Of a stretch of 13,652 bases of DNA, positions 1 through 5,128 are shown piece by piece (position 1 is the first letter of the stretch; each line of letters starts with the position of its first letter). Origin of the DNA: an uncultured Acidimicrobiaceae bacterium. GTDB lineage: Bacteria; Actinomycetota; Acidimicrobiia; Spongiisociales; UBA5794. The notes beneath the pieces are model-generated. The model was given only the letters and a program-made list of their open reading frames with translations. It did no database searches and had not been told where the DNA came from. The DNA is taken from assembly GCA_947258635.1 (NCBI GenBank), contig CAMYJM010000024.1:1-13652 (forward strand), in the 5' to 3' direction. A program made the position numbers and the translations under genes.

Positions 1-275
1 CCGTCGCCGGCCAGCCCGGCACGGGCGGCAGCGGCGGGTCCGGAAGTGGCAGCGGGTTCAGTCCTGCGGGCACCACAATCACGTTGCAGGAGATCCGTGA
101 CGTGTCGGGCGTCATCCGGGCGACGATGATCGTCAACGGGGTCAGCTACGACGTGGGCGTCGGGGAGACCTTTGCTGGGTCCTACAAGGTGATAAGTCTC
201 ACGGCGACGAAGGGTGTCTTCATGTTCGGAGACAGCGCGTTCGAGCTCACGGTCGGCCAGCAGATTCTGAAGTAG
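1..275 (+). CDS. C-terminal part of a probable type IV pilus assembly-type protein (5' partial)
   Basis: The reading frame is open from the left edge (first full codon at base 3) to TAG at 273-275, so only the last 90 residues are seen. They begin with a Gly/Ser-rich flexible linker. A compact beta-rich domain follows, with the pattern 'V-NG-x-Y-x-V ... G-x-x-F ... YKVISL ... GDSAFELTVGQ'. This resembles the small periplasmic domain of PilP/GspC-type proteins, in which a tethered beta domain sits next to the inner-membrane platform of a pilus or secretion machine. Pilus genes next to aroC are common in Actinobacteria, which supports the idea. The assignment is by pattern and context only; another linker-tethered envelope protein is possible. 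A TTG at 84 could be called as a start, but it falls after the linker in mid-frame and is not needed. Confidence 0.55.
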   Translation, partial: VAGQPGTGGSGGSGSGSGFSPAGTTITLQEIRDVSGVIRATMIVNGVSYDVGVGETFAGSYKVISLTATKGVFMFGDSAFELTVGQQILK

Positions 276-312
276 CCCGCCGCCGAGAACTCCGCTATGG
301 CGGAGCCCCGAA

Positions 313-343
313 GAAGAGGGAGCGGCCCGGCCGCTCCCTCTTC
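313..343 (+). terminator. Strong inverted repeat, probable transcript end after the pilus-like gene
   Basis: A perfect 15-base inverted repeat (arm GAAGAGGGAGCGGCC at 313-327, its complement at 329-343) is separated by one base; in RNA the top would open to a small loop. A smaller 6-bp hairpin (CTCCGC at 290-295, GCGGAG at 300-305, TATG loop) lies just upstream. Both fall 15-70 bases after the stop of the upstream gene and before the aroC leader. There is no T-run on either strand, so this is not a textbook intrinsic terminator; GC-rich Actinobacteria often have hairpin ends without a U-tract. It could instead be an RNA processing or stability element. Confidence 0.5.
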
Positions 344-598
344 GCAATGTGTCCCCCGGAGCTCCGGGGGGAGGGCCCCGCCGCAGGCGGGTAGGGGGCC
401 GCGTCGCGACAGCCGACACCTGGTACTGGCGCTCTGTCGGATGGCGGCAGTCGGATCCTGAGGACGGGAGCCACCATGGGCTGGCGCCCCCATCGGCGCC
501 AGAGGCTCCACTTCTCCCGCCGGAGGAAGACACTAGGGGAGCTCGCCTCGGGCGCCGCTTTGTTCGCCCGACTCTCCCGTGCTCTAGCCTCCGGGGGT
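344..598 (+). other. Hairpin-rich intergenic region / possible structured aroC leader
   Basis: No convincing gene is seen in these 255 bases. They contain a row of inverted repeats: a perfect 18-base palindrome at 353-370 (CCCCCGGAG mirrored); nested pairing at 374-400 (GGCC/GGCC outside, CCGCC-GCA-GGCGG inside); CCGACA at 413-418 with TGTCGG at 435-440; and TGGCGCC at 482-488 with GGCGCCA at 495-501. GC-rich DNA makes such pairings common, so conserved structure is not shown. An ATG at 476 with a good GGGAG (466-470) opens in frame with aroC but would add 41 Arg-rich residues foreign to the family. Confidence 0.4.
560..590 (+). promoter_or_regulatory. Tentative promoter for aroC
   Basis: TTGTTC at 560-565 and TAGCCT (TANNNT type) at 585-590 are 19 bases apart. 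A start 7-9 bases after the -10 would fall on or beside the aroC ATG at 599. This would fit the absence of a Shine-Dalgarno sequence at usual spacing: the only G-run, 593-597, ends one base before the ATG. Leaderless mRNAs are common in Actinobacteria. The element matches are weak and the spacer is long. Confidence 0.2.
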
Positions 599-1750
599 AT
601 GTTGAGAATTCTCACGGCGGGTGAATCGCATGGGCCGGGGCTCGTGACCATTGTGGAGGGGATGCCGTCCGGCGTTGCGGTGACTGCGGCCGGTATCGGC
701 GATGAGCTGATGCGCCGCCGCGCCGGGTACGGGCGCGGGGCGCGCATGAAGCTCGAGCGCGATGAGCTCGAGATCATGGGTGGGGTGCGATTCGGCCGGA
801 CGCTGGGGAGCCCCGTGGCGGTGATAATCCGCAACACGGAGTGGCCCAAGTGGGAGAGGGAGATGTCCCCTCATCCCGGGAGATCCGAAAACCCGCTGAC
901 GACGCCGCGGCCGGGCCACGCCGACCTTGCCGGAATGATGAAATACGACACCCACGATGCCCGCGACATCCTCGAGCGGGCCTCGGCGCGCGAGACGGCG
1001 GCGCGATCGGTGGCCGGGTATCTGGCGAAGCAACTTCTCTGCGGTGTCGGAGTCGAAGTGATCAGTCATGTCGTCGCCATCGGAGACGTGACCGCCGCAG
1101 AGGCCGAGCTGCCGCTCCCGCAGGATCGGGATGCCATCGATGAGTCACCCGTGCGGGCGTTTCGGCGTTCGGCAGAGGCGGAGATGATCAAAGCGATCGA
1201 CACGGCCAAGAAAGATCGGGACACGTTGGGCGGGGTCGTTGAGGTGCTCGTATATGGACTGCCACCGGGAATCGGGAGCCACGTCCACTTCGATCGGCGG
1301 CTCGATGCCCGGCTGGCCGGTGCGCTGATGTCGATCCAGGCGATCAAGGGTGTCGAGGTGGGCGACGGCTTCGGATCCGCGGCCCGACCGGGTTCGGCCG
1401 CCCACGACGAGATCTACCACGACGGCGCCGATTTCAGCCGGCAGACCAACCGCGCCGGCGGCGTCGAAGGTGGCATGACCAGTGGTGGTCCGGTGAGGGT
1501 CCGAGCGGCCATGAAGCCGATTTCTACAGTCATGCGGCCCCTCGATACGGTTGACGTCGGGACCAAAGAGGCCACGAAGGCTTTCCGCGAGCGCAGCGAT
1601 GTGTGTGCGGTGCCGGCGGCCGGCGTCGTCGCCGAAGAGATGGTGGCGATCACGGTCGCCCAGGAGATGCAGCGCAAGTTCGGTGGTGACACGTTGGGCG
1701 ATCTGCAGCAGGCCGTCGCCGCGTATCGTGAGCGCTTGGCGAGCTTCTGA
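599..1750 (+). CDS. aroC: Chorismate synthase
   Basis: This enzyme catalyses the last step of the shikimate pathway, converting 5-enolpyruvylshikimate-3-phosphate to chorismate with reduced FMN as cofactor. The 383-residue product begins MLRILTAGESHG, exactly where the family begins, so ATG 599 is preferred over the in-frame ATG at 476. All three family signatures are present: GESHGPGL (residues 8-15), ERASARETAARSVAG (126-140) and, near the C-terminus, RSDVCAVPAAGVVAEEM. The FMN/phosphate-binding stretch MRRRAGYGRGARM (38-50) has the expected Arg residues (R40, R46). The length is close to the usual size for Actinobacteria. It is the first gene of the aroC-aroK-aroB-efp-nusB run; aroK follows at once. 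There is no clear Shine-Dalgarno for ATG 599, so the mRNA may be leaderless or the gene translated from a longer transcript. Confidence 0.97.
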   Translation: MLRILTAGESHGPGLVTIVEGMPSGVAVTAAGIGDELMRRRAGYGRGARMKLERDELEIMGGVRFGRTLGSPVAVIIRNTEWPKWEREMSPHPGRSENPLTTPRPGHADLAGMMKYDTHDARDILERASARETAARSVAGYLAKQLLCGVGVEVISHVVAIGDVTAAEAELPLPQDRDAIDESPVRAFRRSAEAEMIKAIDTAKKDRDTLGGVVEVLVYGLPPGIGSHVHFDRRLDARLAGALMSIQAIKGVEVGDGFGSAARPGSAAHDEIYHDGADFSRQTNRAGGVEGGMTSGGPVRVRAAMKPISTVMRPLDTVDVGTKEATKAFRERSDVCAVPAAGVVAEEMVAITVAQEMQRKFGGDTLGDLQQAVAAYRERLASF

Positions 1751-1773
1751 ACACGGGGGCCGCGCTCATCTGG

Positions 1774-2271
1774 TTGATCGGGATGATGGGATCCGGCAAA
1801 TCCACCGTCGGCCGCAGGCTCGGGGAGAGACTCGGGTGGGAGTGGCTCGATCTCGACGCGGTCATCTCACAGCGAGTTGGCACCTCGATCACCGGGTTCT
1901 GGGCGGATCGGGGTGAGGAGGAATTCCGCGACCTCGAGGTGGAGGCGTTGCGCGAGGTGGCTAATCACGCGAACCGCGTCGTTGCCACCGGTGGCGGAGT
2001 CGTCGTGCGGGATGAGAGCGTTGCCATGATGCGATCCTCGGGCCTCGTAGTCTGGCTGCAGGCGACTCCCGAGACGCTGGTGCGGCGGATCGGAGCGGCT
2101 GCGGATCGACCGCTATTGCACGAGGGAGAACGGCTGGCGACCCTGACCAGAATCCTGGCGGGACGCCGGGCTGCCTATGACGCCGCCGCTCACGTGAGTC
2201 TGGCGACGGACGACGTCTCCGTTAACACTGTTGTGGACCGCATCGAGGAACTATGGAACGGATTTGGATAA
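1774..2271 (+). CDS. aroK: Shikimate kinase
   Basis: It phosphorylates shikimate with ATP to shikimate-3-phosphate, the fifth step to chorismate. From the TTG at 1774 the protein has 165 residues. Visible are the Walker A loop GMMGSGKST (3-11), the shikimate-binding DLD (26-28), FRDLE (51-55, substrate Arg), GGG (73-75), the lid RPLL (112-115) and RRAAY (131-135). The TTG start is doubtful: codons just upstream read A-L-I-W-L, which would complete the first beta-strand that normally leads into the P-loop. The frame is open back to 1732, and a CTG at 1747, overlapping the aroC stop as CTGA, would give 174 residues, close to the 176 of M. tuberculosis AroK. No ATG or GTG is available there. The 3' end overlaps aroB by 19 bases, which points to coupled translation. 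Confidence 0.95.
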   Translation: MIGMMGSGKSTVGRRLGERLGWEWLDLDAVISQRVGTSITGFWADRGEEEFRDLEVEALREVANHANRVVATGGGVVVRDESVAMMRSSGLVVWLQATPETLVRRIGAAADRPLLHEGERLATLTRILAGRRAAYDAAAHVSLATDDVSVNTVVDRIEELWNGFG

Positions 2272-3302
2272 CGCGGGGTGACGATACCGCCAGCGAGGTG
2301 TTGATCGGCGACGGAATCTCCACCTCCGCCGAGCTGGCGATGGCGCCGCGGCCGGGCCGGGTTCGGGTGGCGGTTCTGACGCAGCCCGGCCCGCAGCGAA
2401 CTGCCGATGCGCTCGCCGGGGGACTGCGGGCCGCCGGCTACGTAGTGGCGCAGCGAACCCTGCCCGATCGCGAGGACGCCAAGGCACTGGCGGTAGTGGA
2501 GGGGGTCTACTTGTGGCTGAATTCGCTTGGGATGACCCGCCAGGACTCCATTGTCACCGTAGGAGGCGGCGCCGCGACCGATGTCGGCGGCTTCATCGGC
2601 GCTACATACTTGCGCGGCATCGAGTCGGTCCTCGTGCCGACGACCCTCCTCGGCGCCGTCGATGCCGCTATCGGCGGCAAGACCGCGGTCAACGTTGGGG
2701 GCAAGAACCTGGCCGGCGTATTCAGCCACCCGGCCCGCGTCCTGGTCGACACCGGTCTCCTCGCCGCTTTGCCCGCGGGACTGCTCATCGAAGGTACCGC
2801 CGAAGCCGTCAAGGCGGGTTTCATCGCCGATCCGGAGCTCGTTGCCCTCTACCAGGCTGACGGTCTCAGGGCCGCGCTGTCCGAGGTGGTACCCCGCGCC
2901 GTCCGGGTCAAAGCCGAAGTGGTGAGCGCCGACTTCACCGAGCAGGGCAGGCGCGCCATCTTGAACTACGGGCACACCATCGGCCTTGCCATCGAGTACG
3001 TAACGCGGATTCCCCATGGTCACGCCGTGGCCATCGGCATGGTGGCGGCAGGGGCGGTGGCGGAGGAGCTCACCGGTTTCACCTCCGCCGAGGCCCAACG
3101 GCAGCTTCTGGCAGAACTCGGTCTGCCGGTCACGGCCCCCAAAGCCGATCCGGCCGCGGTGGAGGCCGCTCTGCTGCTCGACAAGAAGCGTGATTCGACC
3201 GGGGTCCGCATGGTCCTGCTCGAGGCATTCGGCAAACCGACGTTGGCGACTGTCGACATGACTACCGTACGCGCCGGCTTACGCGCCGTTGGGGTCCGCT
3301 GA
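2253..3302 (+). CDS. aroB: 3-dehydroquinate synthase with unusual active-site changes
   Basis: AroB converts DAHP to 3-dehydroquinate, the second shikimate step, using NAD and a metal ion. The ATG at 2253 lies inside aroK and is preceded by GAGGAA (2245-2250); length 349, usual for the family. Seen in order: NAD-binding GGGAATDVGGF and the ATYLRGI stretch, PTTLLGAVDAAIGGKT (K143), GKN (K151, N152), GTAEAVK (metal ligand E184, K187), KAEVV, then RRAILNYGHT (N238, metal ligand H241), HGHA (H257) and DKK. It resembles the M. tuberculosis enzyme. Two oddities stand out: the second His of the usual GHTxGHA is Leu (GHTIGLA, L245, codon CTT at 2985-2987), and the loop between K143 and K151 is one residue shorter than usual. 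The fusion-free shikimate operon context makes AroB the best call; another sugar-phosphate cyclase activity is a less likely alternative. Confidence 0.9.
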   Translation: MERIWITRGDDTASEVLIGDGISTSAELAMAPRPGRVRVAVLTQPGPQRTADALAGGLRAAGYVVAQRTLPDREDAKALAVVEGVYLWLNSLGMTRQDSIVTVGGGAATDVGGFIGATYLRGIESVLVPTTLLGAVDAAIGGKTAVNVGGKNLAGVFSHPARVLVDTGLLAALPAGLLIEGTAEAVKAGFIADPELVALYQADGLRAALSEVVPRAVRVKAEVVSADFTEQGRRAILNYGHTIGLAIEYVTRIPHGHAVAIGMVAAGAVAEELTGFTSAEAQRQLLAELGLPVTAPKADPAAVEAALLLDKKRDSTGVRMVLLEAFGKPTLATVDMTTVRAGLRAVGVR

Positions 3303-3328
3303 CGACCGGCGAGGAGATACCGACGCAC

Positions 3329-3889
3329 ATGATTTCCACAAATGACCTCAAGCCGGGAATGGCTCTCGACCTGCCGGAGGGTCTGTTCCTGGTGCTGGAC
3401 TACCAGCACGTCAAGCCGGGCAAGGGGAAGGCTTTCGTGCGAACCCAGCTGCGCAACCTGAACACCGGAGCGGTCGTGGATCGCACCTTTCGCGCCGGCG
3501 AGAACGTGCCCCGCGCTGTCATTGATCGGGCCAACTACCAGTACCTCTACTCCGACGACCTGGGCTACGTCTGTATGAACCTGGATACATTCGAGCAGCT
3601 GACGATCACGAAGGAGCTGGTGGCCGACGCGGCCGACTACCTAGTCGAGTCGATGACGGTCCAGGTCAACACCTATCAAGGTGAGCCACTCGGTATTGAG
3701 CTCCCGGCTTCGGTTGAGCTGGAGGTCACCTACACGGAGCCCGGGGTCAAGGGGGATCGGGTGTCGGGAGCGACCAAGCCGGCCACACTGTCGACCGGAC
3801 TCGTGATTCAGGCGCCGCTGTTCATCGACCAGGGCGACATCGTCAAGGTGGATACCCGCACCGGGACCTACATCACTCGGGCGTCGTGA
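3329..3889 (+). CDS. efp: Translation elongation factor P
   Basis: EF-P binds between the P and E sites of the ribosome and relieves stalling at polyproline stretches. The 186-residue product has the normal length and three beta-barrel domains: a KOW-like N-domain (about 1-64), a central OB domain (65-127) and a C-terminal OB domain holding the family signature KPATLSTGLVIQAPLFIDQGD. The tip loop that reaches the peptidyl-transferase centre reads VKPGKGKAF, with K32 at the position modified in other bacteria. The usual actinobacterial loop is PGKGP; here the last Pro is Lys. The start is set by GAGGAGA at 3311-3317. It lies 26 bases after aroB, and its stop overlaps the nusB start as GTGA. 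Confidence 0.96.
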   Translation: MISTNDLKPGMALDLPEGLFLVLDYQHVKPGKGKAFVRTQLRNLNTGAVVDRTFRAGENVPRAVIDRANYQYLYSDDLGYVCMNLDTFEQLTITKELVADAADYLVESMTVQVNTYQGEPLGIELPASVELEVTYTEPGVKGDRVSGATKPATLSTGLVIQAPLFIDQGDIVKVDTRTGTYITRAS

Positions 3890-4251
3890 GCCGCGACGAC
3901 CGGGTCGAGGCGCTCGGCGCGCTCTATGCAGCCGAAGCTCGCGGTGGCGCGCCCGAGGTAACGGGCCTGTCGTCACGGGCTCGCAAGCTCGCCGTGGGGG
4001 CGTGGGAGAAACACGCAGAGCTCGATTCCGAGATCGCGTCGGTGGCCACCGGGTGGCGCCTCGAGCGGATGGCTGCCGTCGATCGTGCCGTGTTGCGCCT
4101 GGCCCTCTTTGAGCTGCGCCACACCGAGACCCCGGTCGGCGTTGTGATCTCTGAGGCGGTGGAATTGGCGAAGCAGTACTCGACGTCTCGGTCGGGAGCC
4201 TTTGTCAACGGGGTGCTGGCGGCCCTGGAGAAGGAAGGCGTGGAGCAATGA
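3886..4251 (+). CDS. nusB: Transcription antitermination factor NusB
   Basis: NusB pairs with NusE (S10) on boxA RNA and supports antitermination on rRNA operons. The 121-residue, mostly helical protein keeps the family core: the N-terminal RVEALGALYAAE, then WRLERMAAVDRAVLRLALFEL and ETPVGVVISEAVELAKQYS followed by SGAFVNGVLAAL. It is short (E. coli 139, M. tuberculosis about 156); the difference is in the linker after the first helix and at the termini, not in the core. The GTG start overlaps the efp stop by four bases (GTGA). efp-nusB adjacency is typical of many Gram-positive and actinobacterial genomes. The end is ATGA, where a small ORF may begin. Confidence 0.93.
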   Translation: MSRDDRVEALGALYAAEARGGAPEVTGLSSRARKLAVGAWEKHAELDSEIASVATGWRLERMAAVDRAVLRLALFELRHTETPVGVVISEAVELAKQYSTSRSGAFVNGVLAALEKEGVEQ

Positions 4252-4385
4252 TCCGGCTCAGCTTGGCCGTCGGATTCGGGCTAGCCGCCATTGGGGAGGG
4301 GATACTTCCTGCCCTCGGGAGATCGATTCGCGGCAACGTACGTGGTAGGAAGCGACGCCACCCTGGTGGTCACGTTCGACGTTGA
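4248..4385 (+). CDS. Possible small ORF coupled to nusB
   Basis: An ATG at 4248 overlaps the nusB stop as ATGA and opens a 45-residue frame ending at TGA 4383-4385. The product would have a mildly hydrophobic N-terminal half (LSLAVGFGLAAIGEGILPAL) and a very basic tail (RGNVRGRKRRH). I do not recognise it. The ATGA junction is the only real support; codon third positions are less GC-rich than in the neighbouring genes, which argues against a conserved gene. It could be a tail-anchored small protein or a chance frame. Confidence 0.28.
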   Translation: MIRLSLAVGFGLAAIGEGILPALGRSIRGNVRGRKRRHPGGHVRR

Positions 4386-4414
4386 GGGCCGGGTGATTTG
4401 TCGGCCGCCATTGG
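4284..4414 (+). repeat. Pair of short direct repeats upstream of the pyr promoter
   Basis: GCCGCCATTGG occurs at 4284-4294 and again at 4404-4414, exactly 120 bases apart. The likeness continues a little: both are followed by a G-rich stretch ending in GGATA. The second copy lies about 35 bases before the candidate -10. It could be an operator pair or chance. Confidence 0.25.
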
Positions 4415-4447
4415 CGAAGTGGATATCACCGAACGCTGAACGCGCTC

Positions 4448-4456
4448 TGCTACAGT
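4448..4456 (+). promoter_or_regulatory. Candidate extended -10 promoter of the pyr operon
   Basis: TGCTACAGT fits the extended -10 form TGnTANNNT. I see no good -35 at 16-18 bases upstream, which an extended -10 can tolerate. The predicted start near 4463 would place the PyrR hairpin within the first ten or so bases of the mRNA, as in mycobacterial pyr operons, where the PyrR site is in the initially transcribed region. A similar element (TGATAGAGT) precedes mihF. Confidence 0.4.
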
Positions 4457-4471
4457 CCGCTCCGATCTTCC

Positions 4472-4504
4472 CCTTTAAACCCGGTCCCGAGAGGCCGGAA
4501 AGGA
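4472..4504 (+). promoter_or_regulatory. PyrR-binding RNA hairpin that masks a ribosome-binding site
   Basis: The RNA folds with an outer stem CCUUU (4472-4476) / AAAGG (4499-4503), an unpaired AAAC on the 5' side, an inner stem CCGG (4481-4484) / CCGG (4495-4498) and the loop UCCCGAGAGG (4485-4494). The loop fits the known PyrR-binding consensus UCCNGNGAGG fully. The 3' arm of the outer stem is also the Shine-Dalgarno AAGGA (4500-4504) of the ATG at 4512, seven bases on. There is no T-run or terminator downstream, so control should be translational, as shown for PyrR in M. smegmatis, rather than by attenuation as in Bacillus. PyrR with UMP/UTP would stabilise the hairpin and close the site. 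Confidence 0.85.
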
Positions 4505-4511
4505 CGGATAC

Positions 4512-4604
4512 ATGCTGGCTCTATCCAAGCGGCGGGCGGCGCGACGCCGCGACCGCCACCTGAGGCTCACCGGCCACTCTCCCTCGCAACGGCGGCTCCC
4601 ATGA
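4512..4604 (+). CDS. Arginine-rich pyr leader peptide, coupled to pyrR
   Basis: An ATG at 4512 with the Shine-Dalgarno AAGGA (4500-4504) opens a 30-residue frame ending at TGA 4602-4604; that stop overlaps the pyrR ATG (4601-4603) as ATGA. The peptide starts MLALSKRRAARRRDRH and has nine Arg in all, seven of them in codons 7-18. pyrR has only a weak GGCGG (4591-4595) in front, so ribosomes arriving from this ORF probably load pyrR. This would pass the PyrR block of the first ribosome-binding site on to the whole operon. The peptide itself may matter little, or its Arg codons could sense arginine supply. No known protein is recognised. Confidence 0.6.
   Translation: MLALSKRRAARRRDRHLRLTGHSPSQRRLP
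4531..4557 (+). other. GC-rich hairpin inside the leader ORF
   Basis: GGCGG-GCGGC (4531-4540) pairs with GCCGC (4546-4550) and CCGCC (4553-4557): ten pairs with a GA bulge and a five-base loop. No T-run follows, so it is not a terminator. The same CCGCC can instead pair with GGCGG at 4591-4595, the only Shine-Dalgarno-like sequence of pyrR. The leader therefore has two exclusive folds, and the Arg codons of the leader ORF lie across the first one. Confidence 0.4.
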
Positions 4605-5128
4605 AGCTCGTCATGGATGAGAAGGATGTCGCGCGGGCCGTACGGCGCATCGCTCACGAGATCTCCGAGCGCAACCGGGGCGCTGGTGACGTAATCGTGG
4701 TGGGGATCCACACCAGGGGGATTCCGCTGGGCGATCGGATCCGTCAGGAACTGGCCGCGATCGAGGGCGCCGAGATCCCGCTGGGGAGTCTCGACATCGG
4801 CCTCTATCGCGACGACCTGGCGTCCCGCCCGGCCCCCGTCATCGGTCGGACGGACATACCGGACGCGATCGAAGGCCGCACCGTGGTCCTGGTCGACGAC
4901 GTCCTCTACACGGGCCGCACCATCCGCGCCGCCCTCGACGCCCTCGCAGATATCGGCCGCCCGGCTCGCATCCAGCTGGCGGTCCTGGTCGACCGCGGCC
5001 ATCGGGAGCTTCCCATACGGGCGGATTACGTCGGCAAGAACCTACCCACTTCAGAGAAGGAGCGCGTCACGGTGCACGTACGGGAAATCGATAGCGAAGA
5101 AGGCGTCTGGATCGAGGGGGCGCTGTGA
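4601..5128 (+). CDS. pyrR: Bifunctional PyrR: pyr mRNA-binding regulator / uracil phosphoribosyltransferase
   Basis: PyrR binds the conserved hairpin in pyr mRNA when charged with UMP or UTP, and many members also convert uracil and PRPP to UMP. The 175-residue product has the type I PRTase fold, with the PRPP motif VVLVDDVLYTGRT at 95-107 (D99, D100), the HTRGIPLG loop near residues 37-44, the LDIGLYRDDL segment and the C-terminal LAVLVDRGHRELPIRADYVGKN stretch typical of PyrR rather than of Upp. It is the first full gene of the operon it should control: its own target hairpin lies at 4472-4504. The start is fixed by the ATGA overlap with the leader ORF; the stop overlaps pyrB as GTGA. Confidence 0.96.
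   Translation: MKLVMDEKDVARAVRRIAHEISERNRGAGDVIVVGIHTRGIPLGDRIRQELAAIEGAEIPLGSLDIGLYRDDLASRPAPVIGRTDIPDAIEGRTVVLVDDVLYTGRTIRAALDALADIGRPARIQLAVLVDRGHRELPIRADYVGKNLPTSEKERVTVHVREIDSEEGVWIEGAL

Noticed and set aside
353..370. 18-base palindrome as a transposon end or attachment site
   Set aside because: No partner copy, integrase, transposase or target duplication is seen in the window; a simple hairpin in GC-rich DNA is enough.
476..598. Longer aroC start at ATG 476, which has a good GGGAG five bases upstream
   Set aside because: It would add 41 Arg-rich residues before the conserved MLRILTAGESHG, where chorismate synthases normally begin. The extension shows no family likeness.
2190..3098. 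Antisense frame of 302 codons opposite aroB
   Set aside because: It crosses the aroK/aroB junction and has no recognisable features; a shadow frame.
4291..4563. 90-codon + strand frame between nusB and pyrR
   Set aside because: It begins with TTG and runs through the promoter, the PyrR hairpin and the leader ORF. No recognisable domain is present.
4505..4600. Bacillus-type terminator/antiterminator in the pyr leader
   Set aside because: There is no T-run after either hairpin, so PyrR control by transcription attenuation is not supported; a translational block fits better.
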